Assembly (NCBI RefSeq): GCF_024679245.1
Contig: NC_090176.1
Location: forward strand, 26,729,546-26,793,545
Length of the DNA stretch: 64,000 bases
Direction: 5' to 3'
DNA from: Pseudorasbora parva
Lineage: Eukaryota > Chordata > Actinopteri > Cypriniformes > Gobionidae
The notes under the pieces are model-generated. The model was not told the DNA's origin. It saw only the letters and a list, made by a program, of their open reading frames with translations, and made no database searches. The translations under genes and the position numbers were made by a program. Every line of letters starts with the position of its first letter. The stretch's first letter is position 1. This document shows, in pieces, positions 58,686-64,000 of this stretch.

Positions 58686-59838
58686 TTTATTTACTGTAGT
58701 CAAAAGAGGAAGTGAATCAATGAGCAGTCTTTCACTTACTAATAGTACAATGACGGGACAAAGAGAGGTAGGCCATGAACAACAGAATAAAATAACTCCT
58801 CACTGCACTTCTAAAACTCTTTCAGGATGAGCCCATCTGTAAATTCCCAATATGACTTCAGTCATAAACGATTTTATGAAAACTACTTACGTTACTTGTA
58901 TGATCAGTACGAGAAGAGAACCTGAACTCATGTGCTGCCATTTTAACAGTTATAAAACTAAAGTAAAATGCAAAATCTAATAAGAAATTAAACTGAGCTG
59001 ATGTACAACCTGCCTGACGACACATAGGTTCAAACACAAAGAGGGTCATGTTCCCTACTAATCAGCATTAAAAAGAACCTGTTCTACTAATCACTCCTAC
59101 TTAGATGACTTTAAACTGTGTGGATCCTCCTCTCAATGAAAACACAAATTAGCCCTTAAAATACCTCACAAACCAAACATATACATTCATACAACTATAA
59201 ATGGCATAATTTTGTCCAATTCAGGATTCACACCATTAGTTCATGCTTTTTAAAAACCATCACATTCTCAGGAAACAAAAAGCACCCACTCTGGTGTTCA
59301 AAGTCACACTTGGGTCCAGTCTTGTCACAGTTCCACGAGCACAAAGCAACAGGGAGACAAGAACTGCTCATTCATTCTGTCATTCACTCTGCAGAAACAA
59401 TGCAGACAGAAACGCATCAGACTAGTGTGTGGTCGGGTTAAACACAGAACATAAAACCGTGGGTGAATTTGAAGTGATAAATTATTCTATTTAAAAGGAA
59501 AAATAAAATAAAAAGGAACACTTTACAAACAAGATTTACAAATGACAAGATACACGCTCGCTCAATGTGTCAAACTTCATGCTGCCCTCATGTGTGATGC
59601 AGTTGCCATTCAAAAAACAGATCTCCGGAAACTCTTAACACTTAACCAAGCAGGAATTTAAAGTCACACTTAAGATTTATGACTCTTGTTTTTGACCTGT
59701 TAGTACTTCAGTCTTTCCCCAAAATAAAACAAAACCATTTTTAAACAGTGTCCTGCTCAGCACGTGTCATGGGTGGGAAAAGTCTCAGTTCTTGGAGAGT
59801 TCCTGCAATGACTTTTGACCTGGAAGAGGACTGTGTCA
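58686..59838 (-). other. mphosph8: Putative mphosph8 3' UTR
   Basis: This stretch after the mphosph8 stop has no reading frame of interest. A minus-strand AATAAA (TTTATT at 58686-58691) would end a 3' UTR of about 1.15 kb. It is a motif-only inference. Confidence 0.4.
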
Positions 59839-63822
<3,984 letters not shown>

Positions 63823-64000
63823 CTGTCAGAGACACATGGTTACTAGTGTGCAGGGGTGATCTGGGACTCAACAACTGCTTGGGTTTCCCACTATATTAGT
63901 GATCACATGCATAGCCTATAATACATGCAGTATACAATAGGCAAATGCCTATTATATTGAGCTGTTTTTGAGTGGAACAGCACATTGTGTGGACCCAATG

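Overview
This is a vertebrate nuclear-genome window, almost certainly from a teleost and most likely a cyprinid (zebrafish or carp relatives). The evidence is two recognisable vertebrate genes with GT-AG introns, plus very dense fish-type DNA transposons (Tc1, hAT, TTAA-target and Harbinger-like) and long TA, TG and AG microsatellites. No prokaryotic feature is present. I placed exon boundaries by reading splice sites and checking that reading phase carries through every junction.

Both genes are on the minus strand. The right end (59839-63822, continuing beyond 64000) holds the last nine coding exons of mphosph8, the HUSH-complex subunit MPP8: its ankyrin repeats and C-terminal domain. The N-terminal chromodomain lies outside the window. 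A CpG-rich promoter region follows (about 55.0-56.5 kb). Next comes the complete zmym2 gene: a putative non-coding first exon ending at 56162, then 22 coding exons from the ATG at 53880 to the stop at 16063. They join in frame to 1366 residues, against about 1377 (from memory) for human ZMYM2. Both proteins are nuclear repressors: MPP8 reads H3K9me3 for HUSH, and ZMYM2 works with LSD1/CoREST-type and SUMO-linked complexes. The order mphosph8 then zmym2 in the same orientation matches human 13q12 as I remember it.

The most interesting feature lies in the zmym2 introns. Six separate introns each carry one sense-strand copy of a 71-77 nt element with a closing stem, C-box-like and D-box-like motifs, and an invariant 11-nt segment. 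That segment is complementary to a conserved 28S rRNA stretch. I interpret them as a multicopy family of intronic C/D box snoRNAs. They share an unusual compensatory change in the C/D motif.

The remainder is mostly transposons. From 3 to 10 kb there is a Tc1 cluster, including one element (8286-9916) with an intact 331-residue DD34E transposase. The last zmym2 intron (16.3-24.7 kb) holds a stack of insertions nested four deep, nearly all with legible target-site duplications. One member (20369-21858) carries the first exon(s) of a P2X7-like-domain gene. The other introns hold hAT-like, TTAA-target and decayed Tc1 elements. From 1 to 15 kb, downstream of zmym2, I recognise no host gene.
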